This document shows, piece after piece, positions 27,584 through 36,450 of a DNA stretch of 45,532 nt (position 1 is the first letter of the stretch; each line of letters opens with the position of its first letter). The DNA lies in the NCBI GenBank assembly GCA_964560875.1, contig CAZLMW010000059.1, positions 1-45,532 of the forward strand. The letters are read 5' to 3'. Source of the stretch: CAZLMW01 sp964560875. GTDB taxonomy: Bacteria; Myxococcota_A; UBA9042. A program made the translations under genes and the position numbers. The notes beneath the pieces were generated by a model that was not told the DNA's origin, made no database searches, and saw only the letters and a list, made by a program, of their open reading frames with translations.

Positions 27584-27775
27584 TCAACCGTTCATCAGCT
27601 TGCGCATCCGGGCCATCTGCCACGCTTTGATGTCTTCGGTGGGGTCCACATTCGGGTCGAGGCCGCGGTGGGACGGACGCGGCTGCTCGGGCACGTTCTG
27701 CAGGTTCACGCGGACCCGAAACCACAGACTGTAGCGCCCGCGCATCTTGTCAATCAGCAGATCGGCCGGCTGCAC
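27584..27775 (-). CDS. possible small protein upstream of the mlaE-like gene
   Basis: A 63-codon frame from GTG 27775 (or 53 codons from ATG 27745), ending 48 bp before mlaE on the same strand. It is not recognised. The content (RGRYSLWFRVRV, QPRPSHRGLDPNVDPTEDI, AWQMARMRKLMNG) is charged and contains aromatic residues; in the 52 codons after the ATG only about seven third positions are A or T, matching the strong GC bias of real genes here. No good ribosome-binding site. It may be the first gene of the lipid-transport unit or chance. Confidence 0.42.
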   Translation of the reverse strand: MQPADLLIDKMRGRYSLWFRVRVNLQNVPEQPRPSHRGLDPNVDPTEDIKAWQMARMRKLMNG

Positions 27776-27841
27776 GCCTCCTCGGCGCTCGAGCCCGATT
27801 TGTACTGCAGCGTCGCCGTGCCGGTGACGTACAATGCGCCC

Positions 27842-28783
27842 GTGACCATCCCCACGACCGTCATCAGCGGCCACCTCGGCGCGGGCAAGACGTCCGCGAT
27901 CCTGCACTTGCTCAGCCAGCGGCCCGATACCGAGCGGTGGGCGATCGTCGTCAACGAGTTTGGTGAGGTCGGCGTCGACGGAGCTGTGCTCGAAGACGCG
28001 CGGCAGCAAGCCCGGGGCGATGGCCTTGTGCTCAAGGAAATCACGGGTGCGTGCATCTGTTGCGGGCTCGGCGTGCCGCTGCTGTATGTGCTCGAGAGGT
28101 TGCTGGAGGTCGGCTCATTTGACCGTCTCATCATCGAGCCCACCGGCCTTGCCGAGCCGAGCGCCGTGATCGATTCGTTCGGCGCCGTCTCCATTCGCGA
28201 TGCTGTGATCCGTCGCGCGACGATTTGCCTCGTCGACATGCGGCGACAAGCGCGAGACCGGTTTGCCGGCCACGCCACCTTTCAGCGGCAACTTCACGCG
28301 GCCGACATCGTTATCGGCAACTTCGCGGACCTGAGCAGCGCGGGCGAAAAGGCTGCTTTCATAGACGACATGGCCACCATCGACCCGGCCAAGGAGCGGA
28401 TTGTCGCCACCACGCGCGGCGCGATCGATGCAGCCGTTCTCGACGTGCAACCGGTACTTTCCCGGTCCGTCGTCGCCACTCCCGCCGACCACGGCGCCGT
28501 CTCGCGCAGCTGGCGTTTTGGCCACGACATCATCTTTGACCGTGCGGCCGTGCACGCCGTATTCGAGCAACACGCCGCTGTTGTATGGCGCGCCAAGGCG
28601 ATTCTCAGGACCGCCTACGGCCACAAGCGGGGCGAGCTCGACGGCGCCGGGACCATTCACTGGCAGCCGGTGCCCAGCGCGCGTGACAGTCGATTTGACA
28701 TCGTGGCGCCGATTTCGGACCGAATCGACGAGCTGTGGGGCGGCATCGATCGCGCCCTGGGTGCCGCCCAAACGACGCTCTAG
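27842..28783 (+). CDS. COG0523 (CobW-like) GTPase metallochaperone
   Basis: A 313-residue G3E-family GTPase: P-loop GHLGAGKT (10-17), the metal-binding CxCC motif as CICC (71-74, in GACICCGLG), the switch region EPTGLAEPSAVID, and a late GTP-binding-like stretch HAADIVIGNFADLSSAGEK where the usual NKxD is changed to NFAD. COG0523 proteins insert zinc, cobalt or other metals into client enzymes. The GTG at 27842 was chosen because VTIPTTVISGHLGAGKT starts the fold; longer in-frame sequence upstream is the antisense of the mla genes. The altered nucleotide-specificity motif may shift or weaken GTP selectivity. It converges directly on the next gene, with abutting stop codons. Confidence 0.86.
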   Translation: MTIPTTVISGHLGAGKTSAILHLLSQRPDTERWAIVVNEFGEVGVDGAVLEDARQQARGDGLVLKEITGACICCGLGVPLLYVLERLLEVGSFDRLIIEPTGLAEPSAVIDSFGAVSIRDAVIRRATICLVDMRRQARDRFAGHATFQRQLHAADIVIGNFADLSSAGEKAAFIDDMATIDPAKERIVATTRGAIDAAVLDVQPVLSRSVVATPADHGAVSRSWRFGHDIIFDRAAVHAVFEQHAAVVWRAKAILRTAYGHKRGELDGAGTIHWQPVPSARDSRFDIVAPISDRIDELWGGIDRALGAAQTTL

Positions 28784-30304
28784 CTACTCGCCGGTCGCCT
28801 GCACCAGCCGCCGTTTGACCAGGTTCACGACCCGCTGTTCGAGCGCGTAATCGGCGCGGATTCGAGCGTTGAACGCGTGTGCAGCGGCCACCGCGCGACC
28901 TGATCGCAACGTCTCGCGCACGCCCGGCCAGGCTCCTGCGTCCCACTTCGCGGTCATCGAAAACCGCAAGACCGCGGCGTAGCTGGGATCGATCGACTCG
29001 GCGAGGGCGAGCTGGGCGTCGATGGCCCAGGTCTGGCAGTACATCGGCTCGATCACCACGATGGCGCGGTCCTCGGCGAGCGCGTCGCTGAACGATTGGT
29101 CGCCCGTGATCATGGTGGCAGGAGCAGAACGCCTCCCGAGCGCCTGGAATTCGTGGAACGGATGCGGATGCCGGGTGATCAGCCGAATCGTCTTTTTGCC
29201 GCCCGCGTCAAGTTCTCGCGCAGCGGTGCCGACGTCACCAAGGCGCGCTTCATCGACGGCGTTGCCGATGATCTCGACGCGGCCAATCCCCTCGGCAGCG
29301 AGCACGGTGGCGGCTGTGTCATCAAGGAGCTCGTCCAACGCGCGCTGGGCGCCGCGGCGGTTCGGCAAAACGACGTCGATCCGCTTGTCATTGTCCGCTT
29401 CCAACGCAGCGACCATCGCCAGGAAGACGCCGCAGCCGCCATGCCCGTAGCCGGTGTAGCGCACGCCGCCGGGTTCTTCGATCGCCGCCCTCGTGGCTTC
29501 GTCGGTGACTTCCACGCCGCCTGGAGCCTTTCCGTTAGCGCAATGCACGCCCAGCTCGCCCAGCTCGAGTCCCGCCGAACGTGCCGTGGATGAAACGTCG
29601 TGGAGCCAGGCGCCGAGCGGGCTGGATTCGTCTGCCAATGCGTCGTCGACGAGCGATCCAACCGTCTTCATCGCGCCGTCGACCAGCGCGACGATTTCCC
29701 CGGTGCTCGCCCGATGCCCGACCTCGTCTTCACCCACGCCTGCAGCCTTCGCCGCGAGATCCAATTGGCCGTCGACCCAGGCGTTGATGCGACCGATCAG
29801 CGGCTTGAACGCGTCGTCGCGGAGCTGCCGAATCGACCCGTACTCGGCGAGATATTGAAACGGAGTGTCGCCCGTCAGCCCGAGGCGCTCGAACACCGCG
29901 TCGCGGGACCGACAGTGGTTGAAGATGCCTGGCGCCGACAGCACGAGATCGGGCGTCTTCCAGGCGTCATCGGCGTCGCTGCCAAAGCGGTCGAAGCTGT
30001 ACATCAACACGCCGTCGTGGCCGCCGAAAACAGCGTGTTTGTCCGGTTCGGTAGCCACCACACACAACGCGACGGAGGGCAGGGCGGCACGCAGGACAGC
30101 GACCAGCTTGTGCATGAACGCCGCGTCGCCGAGCCCCGCGTCCGTCTCGTTGAAGAGCAACACCCGCAGGCCTTCGGGGACGTCGTGGTCGGCAAAGGAC
30201 GCATCGATGCGCTGGTCGACAATCTGCCGCCAAAGGAACACGCGATCGAGCCAGTGTCGGGCGTCGGGCACCGCGATCGGGGCGCCGGGATAGGAAATGG
30301 CCAC
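28784..30304 (-). CDS. hypothetical 506-residue protein, possibly GT-B-fold
   Basis: No family was recognised. Two alpha/beta halves are apparent: residues 35-200 with LRVLLFNETDAGLGDAAFMHK and SVALCVVATEPDK, and residues 290-460 with RYTGYGHGGCGVFLAMVAAL, IDVVLPNRRG, TIRLITRHPHPFHEF, MITGDQSFSDALAEDR and YCQTWAIDAQLAL. A glycine-rich entry and a late TGDQS-type loop recall sugar-nucleotide-binding GT-B enzymes, but this is tentative. No signal peptide or membrane helix is seen. The start at GTG 30304 is chosen because codons from 30436 to 30304 have about 58% G/C at third positions, well below the rest of the gene. An ATG at 30436 remains possible. Confidence 0.65.
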   Translation of the reverse strand: MAISYPGAPIAVPDARHWLDRVFLWRQIVDQRIDASFADHDVPEGLRVLLFNETDAGLGDAAFMHKLVAVLRAALPSVALCVVATEPDKHAVFGGHDGVLMYSFDRFGSDADDAWKTPDLVLSAPGIFNHCRSRDAVFERLGLTGDTPFQYLAEYGSIRQLRDDAFKPLIGRINAWVDGQLDLAAKAAGVGEDEVGHRASTGEIVALVDGAMKTVGSLVDDALADESSPLGAWLHDVSSTARSAGLELGELGVHCANGKAPGGVEVTDEATRAAIEEPGGVRYTGYGHGGCGVFLAMVAALEADNDKRIDVVLPNRRGAQRALDELLDDTAATVLAAEGIGRVEIIGNAVDEARLGDVGTAARELDAGGKKTIRLITRHPHPFHEFQALGRRSAPATMITGDQSFSDALAEDRAIVVIEPMYCQTWAIDAQLALAESIDPSYAAVLRFSMTAKWDAGAWPGVRETLRSGRAVAAAHAFNARIRADYALEQRVVNLVKRRLVQATGE

Positions 30305-30498
30305 TAGCCCGCCCTTCTCATCACGCACGGGTCCTGCCGCCCGATCTTCGGCGTCCTGCGCCCCTTCGCCCCTTTGATGTGACTCTGCCACACCTGCAGC
30401 GTCGAATGACCACATGACTTGAACATCGAACGGCATGCCTCCGCGCTTTGATGAGAAGACCGGGCTAGATGCCCCGGGCTCAGCCGGTGTTCAGCGCG

Positions 30499-33400
30499 TC
30501 AGTTCGAGATGATCACGTCATCGATCCGCCACCGCGGATTGCCGAGCGACGCGTTGGACGTCACGACGAAGGCGACTTGCAGCGTGCCCTTGCCCGTCAT
30601 GAACTTGTCGAGCGAGTACGAATACGTCTTCTTGCCAGCCGCGACGCTCACCGAAGCGACGACCTGCCAGGTGGTGCCGCCGTTGGTCGACACGCGGATC
30701 GAAAGCGTCGAGTTGGGGATGTTGCCGAACGGGCCACCGAACGTGTTGAGCCAGTGATGCTCGAACTGCAGCTTCGCCTTCTTGACGCCGCCGACCGCGA
30801 TCTTCGGTGAACTCAGCCACGCGCCGACCTTCTTGAGGTTGTTGGGCGGGAAGCTGCCGCTGACGGCGACCTGCGCGAAGATATCGGACTTCTCCGACGA
30901 TAGTTGCCAGCTGGCGGACCCGAAACCCGGCTCAAGCTTCGTCGTCCAGCCGCCTTGCGCCAGGTTCTTGGTGTACTTTTGGAAGTCGTCCTTCCAAGGC
31001 AGTGAGCTGGACAGGCCCTCGCAGACGTCGCCCTTGCCGTTGCCGTTTGAATCCTTCTGGTCGGCGTTGGCGACGAGCGGGCAGTTGTCCTTGCCGTCGA
31101 GCACGCCGTCGCCGTCGTCATCGGCGTCGCAAGCGTCACCGAGCTGGTCCGAGTCGCTGTCGACCTGCGCGATGTTGAAGTGCTGCGGGCAGTTGTCCTT
31201 GGCGTCGGGGATCTTGTCGTTGTCGTCGTCGTTGTCGCAGGCGTCCGGGATCTTGTCGTTGTCGGTATCGAGCGATTTGGCGCCCGGCGCAGCGATGGCG
31301 AAGTCGTCGATTACAACGCCCAACGTGTCGTTTTCCATGTGATCGACGGTCTGGAAGACGAATCGGAACCGCACCGACTGACCGCCGAGGTTCTCGAGAT
31401 TGACCAGCTGGTTGGCCCACTTGTTGATCTTGGTGTTGGCGCCCTTGGCGATGAGCGTCGTCCACTTGGAGAACGCGCTTGACGCTGTGGCCACCTGCAG
31501 GTCGACCTTGTCGTACTTGGTGCCGCCCTCGATGGCGAACAGGTACCAATAGCTGAGCGTGAGGCCCTTGTACTTGGGCAGCACGACGATCGGGCTCGTG
31601 GCGATGCCGGAATTGGTGCCCTTGGTCTCGAAGTTGGTGCCGTTGCCGTAGTAGAGCGCGCCCTTCGGTGTCCGGTTTTCGCCGCCCTGGAGCGCCTGCC
31701 AGCCGACCTTTTCTTTCTTCGGCGAGAAGCGCCAGCCGTGGTTGGTGCCGTTCCACGACCAGATCAGCACGCCGCCATCGTCCTTGATGCCGTTGCAGTT
31801 TTCGTCCTTGCCGTTGCACGGGATGTCGATGGCGTGGGGCGCGTCGGGATCATCGGGGGCGCAGTCGCTCGAGTTGGCGTAGCCGTCGCCGTCGCGGTCG
31901 TTGTCGCACTTGTCGCCGAGCTTGTCGGAGTCGAGGTCCTTCTGGTCCTTGTTGGGCGTGAACTTGCAGTTGTCGCACGCGTCGCCGACGCCATCGTTGT
32001 CGCTGTCTTTCTTGTTGTCGTCCGCGACGGTCGGGCAGTGGTCGCAGGCGTCGCCGATCTTGTCCTTGTCGGTGTCCTTCTGGTCGAAGTTCTTGGTCTT
32101 CGGGCAGTTGTCGGAGGGGTCGAGGATCGTGTCGTTGTCATCGTCGACGTCGCACTTGTCGCCCTGACCATCCTTGTCGTTGTTCTTCTGATCGGGGTTG
32201 TAGATGGACCCGCAGTTGTCGTTGAAGTTGGTGATGCCGTCGCCATCGCGGTCGTCGTCGCAGACATCGCCCTTGCCGTCCTTGTCCATGTCGGCCTGGC
32301 CGCCGTTGGACTTGGTCGGGCAGTTGTCCTTGTCGTTGCAGATCGTGTCCTTGTCGATGTCCGGGCAGCATTTGGGTGACTTGCTCGGCTCGTGGCCGCA
32401 GACGCCGGCGAGGCAGTAATCGAGCGTGCAGTCGTCTTTGTCGGTGCACTCGCTGTCCTTGAAACACTTCTTGGGCGTCACGCATTGCCCGCCCACGCAG
32501 TCTTGGCCCTTCTTGCAGGTGCCGCAGACGCCGCCGCAGCCGTCGAATCCGCAGGTGTTGTTGTTGCACTTGGGCACGCATGCCGGCAGGCAGAGCCCGA
32601 CAGTGCCGTTGCACTGCGTTCCCTTGCCGCACGTCCCGCATGAGCCGCCGCAGCCGTCCTGGCCGCAGCTTCGACCCTTGCAGTTGGGCGCGCAGACACA
32701 CGTGCCGCCGCTGCTGCAGTACTGGTTGGTCTTGCACTTGCCGCACACCTTGCCGCAGCCGTCGTCGCCGCAGATCTTGCCGGTGCAGATCGGTTTGCAC
32801 GGGCATTTCCCGCAGTCCTGCGGGCAGTTGTCGCAGGTTTCGCCCGACTTCGGGTTGCACTGCAGGTTGCCGCAGGTCGGCATCGGGCAGCAGTCCTTGG
32901 CGCACTTCTGACAGGTCTCGCCCGCGTCGCAGGTCCCGTTGCCGCAGGCGATCGGACAGACGCCGCAGTCGGTCGCGCAGCTGACGCACGTCTCGCCTGT
33001 CTCGCACTTGGCGTTGCCGCACACGGCCGGGCATTTGCCGCAATCGACCGCGCAGTTGCTGCACGTCTCGTTGCCTTTCACGTCGCAAACGCCGTCGCCG
33101 CACTTGCCCGGCACCTTCTCGCATTGGCCGGTCTTGCCGCAGACGGTTCCGACTTTGCACGAGCCGCACGTGCCGCCGCAGCCGTCCGCCCCGCACTGCT
33201 TGCCTTTGCACTTGGGTTCGCACTTGGGGCCGCAGCCGCCGCATGGCCCCTTGCAGAGCGCGACGCAGCCGGCATCCCAGGCCGTTTTGCAGCAGTAGTC
33301 GTTGGATTTGCAGACGCATGCTTCGCACTTGCAGCTCGAGCAGCCGCCGCTGGTCTTGGCCTTGCAGCCGTCGTCCACGGGGCACTTGCCGCAGTCGTTG

Positions 33401-36270
33401 CTGCAGGTCTTGCATGTCTCGCCTTTCTTGGCCTCGCAGACCCCGTCGCCGCACTTGGCCGGGCATGCGCCGCAGTCCTTGGCGCACTTGCTGCAGCTCT
33501 CGCCCTTGTTCGCCTCGCAGATGCCGTCGCCGCACACCGCGGGGCACGCGCCGCAGTCCTTGCTGCAGGTCTTGCAGGTTTCGCCCTTGGTCTTCTCGCA
33601 GGCCTTGTTGCCGCAGACGGCCGGGCAGGTTCCGCAGTCCTTGGGGCAGTTGCTGCAGCCCTCACCGGCCTTCGCTTCACAGACTCCATCGCCGCACTTG
33701 ACCGGGCACTTGCCGCAATCCTTCACGCAGGAGGTGCAGTTTTCGCCCTTGTTCGCCTCGCACACGCCGTCGCCGCATTTGGCGGGACAGGCGCCGCAAT
33801 CCTTGGCGCACGACTTGCAGTTTTCGCCCTTGGCCGCGTTGCAGACACCGTTGCCACAGACCTCGGGGCACGCGCCGCAGTCCTTGCTGCAGGTCGTGCA
33901 GTTTTCACCCGACCCGGGATCACAGGTGCCGTCGCCGCACTTGGTCGGGCACTTGCCGCAGTCGGCGGTGCAGGTCGAACAGCTCTCCGAACCCGAGCAC
34001 ACGCCGTCGCCGCAGACCGGTTGGGGCAGCGGATTGCACTTGTTGGCGCTGCACACGAACTTGGGCGGGCAGCTGCCGCATGGTTTGGAGCACCCCTTGA
34101 TGAAGCCGCACTGGACCTTGCTGCAACCCGCGCATGGATCGGGCTTTTTGCAGTCCTTGGCGCAGTTTTGCTCGGTTTCTCCGCTCTCGCAGGTTCCGTT
34201 GCCGCAAATCGGCCCGACTTTGCAGTCCTTGGCGCAGCTCTGCGGGCTTTCACCCTGTTCGCAGACACCGTTTCCGCATTGCGCCGGGCACTTGCCGCAG
34301 TCGCCGGCGCACGTCTTGCACGACTCGCCCTTCTTCACCTCGCACTGGCCGTCGCCGCACTTGGCCGGGCACGCGCCGCAGTCCGATGCGCAGGTCTGGC
34401 AGGTCTCGTTCTTGGTCGCGTTGCACACACCGTTGCCGCATGTCTCGGCGCATTGGCCGCAGTCCTTGGGGCAGTTGCCGCAGCTCTCCGAGCCGTTGCA
34501 GACGCTGTCGCCGCACTTGGGCGGGCATTGTTTGCAGTCTTGCGGGCAGTCCTGGCAGCTCTCCTTGCCGTTGCACGTGCCGTCGCCGCACTTGGCCGGG
34601 CACGCTCCGCAGTCCTTGGGACACGTCTGGCAGACCTCGTTGCCTTCACACTTGCCGTCGCCGCAGGTCACCGGGCACTTGCCGCAGTCCGCCGGGCAGG
34701 TTCCGCAGGTCTCTTTGCCGTTGCAGGTGCTATCGCCGCACGTGGGCGGGCACGCGCCGCAGTCCTTGCCGCAGTCCGAGCAGGTTTCCTTGCCGTTGCA
34801 GGTTCCATCACCGCACTTGGGAGCGCACTGGCCGCAATCCTTGGGGCACGAACCGCACGACTCGGACTCCTGCTGACAGGTTCCATCGCCACACGTGGTC
34901 GGGCACTTGCCGCAGTCCTTGGGGCACACCGAACAGCTCTCGCCCTTGCCCGCTTCGCACGCGCCGTCGCCGCAGACCGCCTTGCAGACGCCACAATCTC
35001 CGGGGCATTGGCTGCACGACTCGCCGACCTCGGGGCTGCATTTACCGTCGCCGCAGGTCTTGCACGCGCCGCAGTCCTTGGCGCAGGTCGAACACGTCTC
35101 GCCTTTCGCCGCGTCACACTTGCCGTCGCCGCAGGGGTCGCAGTTGCCGCAGTCTTTCGGGCAGGAGCCGCACCACTCGCCTTCCTTGGCGGAACAGACC
35201 CCATCGCCACAGCCGCCCGCGCACTTACCGCAATCCGCCGGGCACTTGGCGCATGTCTCACCGGCTACCGCGTCGCAGACACCGTCGCCACAGGTCTTGC
35301 AGGCCCCGCAGTCTTTGGCGCAGGTCGAGCAGCTCTCGCCATGGTCGGGCGAGCAGATGCCGTCGCCGCACGTCGCGCAAACGCCGCAATCCTTCGAACA
35401 CGACTTGCAGGTTTCGCCGCCCGACCAGTCGCACACCCCGTCGCCACAGACCGCCGGGCAGGACCCGCAGTCGAGCTTGCACGTGTCGCACGTCTCGCCG
35501 TTTTCGGGCTCGCACAGGCCGTTTCCGCACGCCGCGCCGCACTTGCCGCCGCACGCCTTGCACAGCGCCGCGCACGTGATGTCCCAGGCGCCGGTGCAGC
35601 ATTTCGGGTCGACCTTGCAGACGCACGCTTCACACGCACAGCCTTCGCAGCCCGGTTTGCCGGTCGCCGTGCAGCCTTTTCCGTCGGCGCATTTGCCGCA
35701 GTCTACCGGGCAGTCTTTGCACGACTCTTTGGCGCCGCAAACGCCATCGCCGCATTTTTCCGGGCACGACCCGCAGTCGCTCGGGCAAACCGAGCACGAT
35801 TCGCCTGCCGATGCGTCGCAAACGCCGTCCCCGCAGCCGATCTTCGAGCACTTGCCGGCGGTGCACGTGGTCCCGCCGGGGCAGAGCTTGGGCGTTCCGT
35901 CGACCTTGCCGCTGCCATCCGCCGCGCACTGCAAAACGTACGGTCCGACGCAGAACGCGTGGCCAGGTTGCTTGTCGGCGCAGGGGTCTTTCCAGCAGTG
36001 GCCAAGCGTCGGGTGGCAAATCTCGCCGCCGGAGCAGTCTGCGTTTGTCGTGCACGGTCCGCCGGTCGTGCCACCGGCGTCGGCCGAGCTCCCCGCGTCC
36101 GCGACATCGCCGAGCAAGCTGTCGTTAGCGCCCGCGTCTGCGTGAGGATTGCTGAACCCGACGACCGGCTTGTCGTCCGTGCCGCAAGCGGTCAGGCCGG
36201 TGACCGCGACAAGAAAGGCGAGGGACGCGGCGGTAGGTGCGCGCGAGCGAATCGCTGCGAAAACGGACAT
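30499..36270 (-). CDS. giant Cys-repeat lipoprotein with TSP3 and jelly-roll-like domains
   Basis: A 1923-residue lipoprotein; GAGGAG precedes the ATG at 36270, and the signal ends VTGLTAC (Cys29). After an Asp/Gly/Ala linker come about 32 units of CGDGxCxxxxGExCxxCxxDCGxCP (about residues 133-1157), interrupted by two modules with CEACVC...CC..WD..C and by CGxDGCGGxCG modules. Next are thrombospondin type 3 calcium-binding repeats (DxDxDGxGDxCD, about 1297-1503), a jelly-roll-like domain (to about 1667), more TSP3 repeats and a second jelly-roll domain ending VDDVIISN-like (DDVIISN). Probably a rigid, disulphide- and calcium-stabilised surface stalk with terminal binding domains, anchored in the outer membrane (inference). 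It shares repeats with the lipoprotein at 2794. Confidence 0.88.
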   Translation of the reverse strand: MSVFAAIRSRAPTAASLAFLVAVTGLTACGTDDKPVVGFSNPHADAGANDSLLGDVADAGSSADAGGTTGGPCTTNADCSGGEICHPTLGHCWKDPCADKQPGHAFCVGPYVLQCAADGSGKVDGTPKLCPGGTTCTAGKCSKIGCGDGVCDASAGESCSVCPSDCGSCPEKCGDGVCGAKESCKDCPVDCGKCADGKGCTATGKPGCEGCACEACVCKVDPKCCTGAWDITCAALCKACGGKCGAACGNGLCEPENGETCDTCKLDCGSCPAVCGDGVCDWSGGETCKSCSKDCGVCATCGDGICSPDHGESCSTCAKDCGACKTCGDGVCDAVAGETCAKCPADCGKCAGGCGDGVCSAKEGEWCGSCPKDCGNCDPCGDGKCDAAKGETCSTCAKDCGACKTCGDGKCSPEVGESCSQCPGDCGVCKAVCGDGACEAGKGESCSVCPKDCGKCPTTCGDGTCQQESESCGSCPKDCGQCAPKCGDGTCNGKETCSDCGKDCGACPPTCGDSTCNGKETCGTCPADCGKCPVTCGDGKCEGNEVCQTCPKDCGACPAKCGDGTCNGKESCQDCPQDCKQCPPKCGDSVCNGSESCGNCPKDCGQCAETCGNGVCNATKNETCQTCASDCGACPAKCGDGQCEVKKGESCKTCAGDCGKCPAQCGNGVCEQGESPQSCAKDCKVGPICGNGTCESGETEQNCAKDCKKPDPCAGCSKVQCGFIKGCSKPCGSCPPKFVCSANKCNPLPQPVCGDGVCSGSESCSTCTADCGKCPTKCGDGTCDPGSGENCTTCSKDCGACPEVCGNGVCNAAKGENCKSCAKDCGACPAKCGDGVCEANKGENCTSCVKDCGKCPVKCGDGVCEAKAGEGCSNCPKDCGTCPAVCGNKACEKTKGETCKTCSKDCGACPAVCGDGICEANKGESCSKCAKDCGACPAKCGDGVCEAKKGETCKTCSNDCGKCPVDDGCKAKTSGGCSSCKCEACVCKSNDYCCKTAWDAGCVALCKGPCGGCGPKCEPKCKGKQCGADGCGGTCGSCKVGTVCGKTGQCEKVPGKCGDGVCDVKGNETCSNCAVDCGKCPAVCGNAKCETGETCVSCATDCGVCPIACGNGTCDAGETCQKCAKDCCPMPTCGNLQCNPKSGETCDNCPQDCGKCPCKPICTGKICGDDGCGKVCGKCKTNQYCSSGGTCVCAPNCKGRSCGQDGCGGSCGTCGKGTQCNGTVGLCLPACVPKCNNNTCGFDGCGGVCGTCKKGQDCVGGQCVTPKKCFKDSECTDKDDCTLDYCLAGVCGHEPSKSPKCCPDIDKDTICNDKDNCPTKSNGGQADMDKDGKGDVCDDDRDGDGITNFNDNCGSIYNPDQKNNDKDGQGDKCDVDDDNDTILDPSDNCPKTKNFDQKDTDKDKIGDACDHCPTVADDNKKDSDNDGVGDACDNCKFTPNKDQKDLDSDKLGDKCDNDRDGDGYANSSDCAPDDPDAPHAIDIPCNGKDENCNGIKDDGGVLIWSWNGTNHGWRFSPKKEKVGWQALQGGENRTPKGALYYGNGTNFETKGTNSGIATSPIVVLPKYKGLTLSYWYLFAIEGGTKYDKVDLQVATASSAFSKWTTLIAKGANTKINKWANQLVNLENLGGQSVRFRFVFQTVDHMENDTLGVVIDDFAIAAPGAKSLDTDNDKIPDACDNDDDNDKIPDAKDNCPQHFNIAQVDSDSDQLGDACDADDDGDGVLDGKDNCPLVANADQKDSNGNGKGDVCEGLSSSLPWKDDFQKYTKNLAQGGWTTKLEPGFGSASWQLSSEKSDIFAQVAVSGSFPPNNLKKVGAWLSSPKIAVGGVKKAKLQFEHHWLNTFGGPFGNIPNSTLSIRVSTNGGTTWQVVASVSVAAGKKTYSYSLDKFMTGKGTLQVAFVVTSNASLGNPRWRIDDVIISN
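32800..35850 (-). repeat. about 32 tandem 66-81-bp coding repeats (Cys-rich units)
   Basis: Each unit encodes roughly CGDGxC, an acidic stretch, ESCxxCxxDCGxCP and a 1-3-residue linker. Units vary by a few residues and are not identical in DNA, so the expansion is old or under selection. Repeat boundaries are approximate. Long antisense ORFs in this stretch result from the repeated codon pattern. Confidence 0.85.
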
Positions 36271-36312
36271 GGCTCCTCGATCGACGGCACGCGGCCCCGG
36301 CGCGGGCGCATT

Positions 36313-36341
36313 AGTATAGCACTGCCCCATCGGCGTGTCCG
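36313..36341 (-). promoter_or_regulatory. predicted promoter of the giant lipoprotein gene
   Basis: On the minus strand CGGACA (36341-36336), a 17-base spacer and TATACT (36318-36313) point at the ATG at 36270, giving a leader of about 36 bases. The -10 matches five of six. Located between divergent genes. Confidence 0.45.
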
Positions 36342-36450
36342 TCGCCAAGGTTGAAGACGTGTGACGGCACGACAGGACAGGACCGAACAGGAGCGCGATC
36401 CAATGACTTCGACAAGGCGTCCGGCGGGTGAATCGTGTAGCCTCGGCGCC

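Noticed and set aside
26261..27841. Long N-terminal extension of the COG0523 GTPase
   Set aside because: The P-loop must be near the N-terminus; the extension is antisense to mlaE/mlaF and has no family features.
33124..36354. 1076-codon open frame antisense to the giant lipoprotein
   Set aside because: Repeated Cys/Gly codons on the minus strand produce an Ala/Val/Leu-rich antisense frame by codon bias; it has no domain pattern or start signal.
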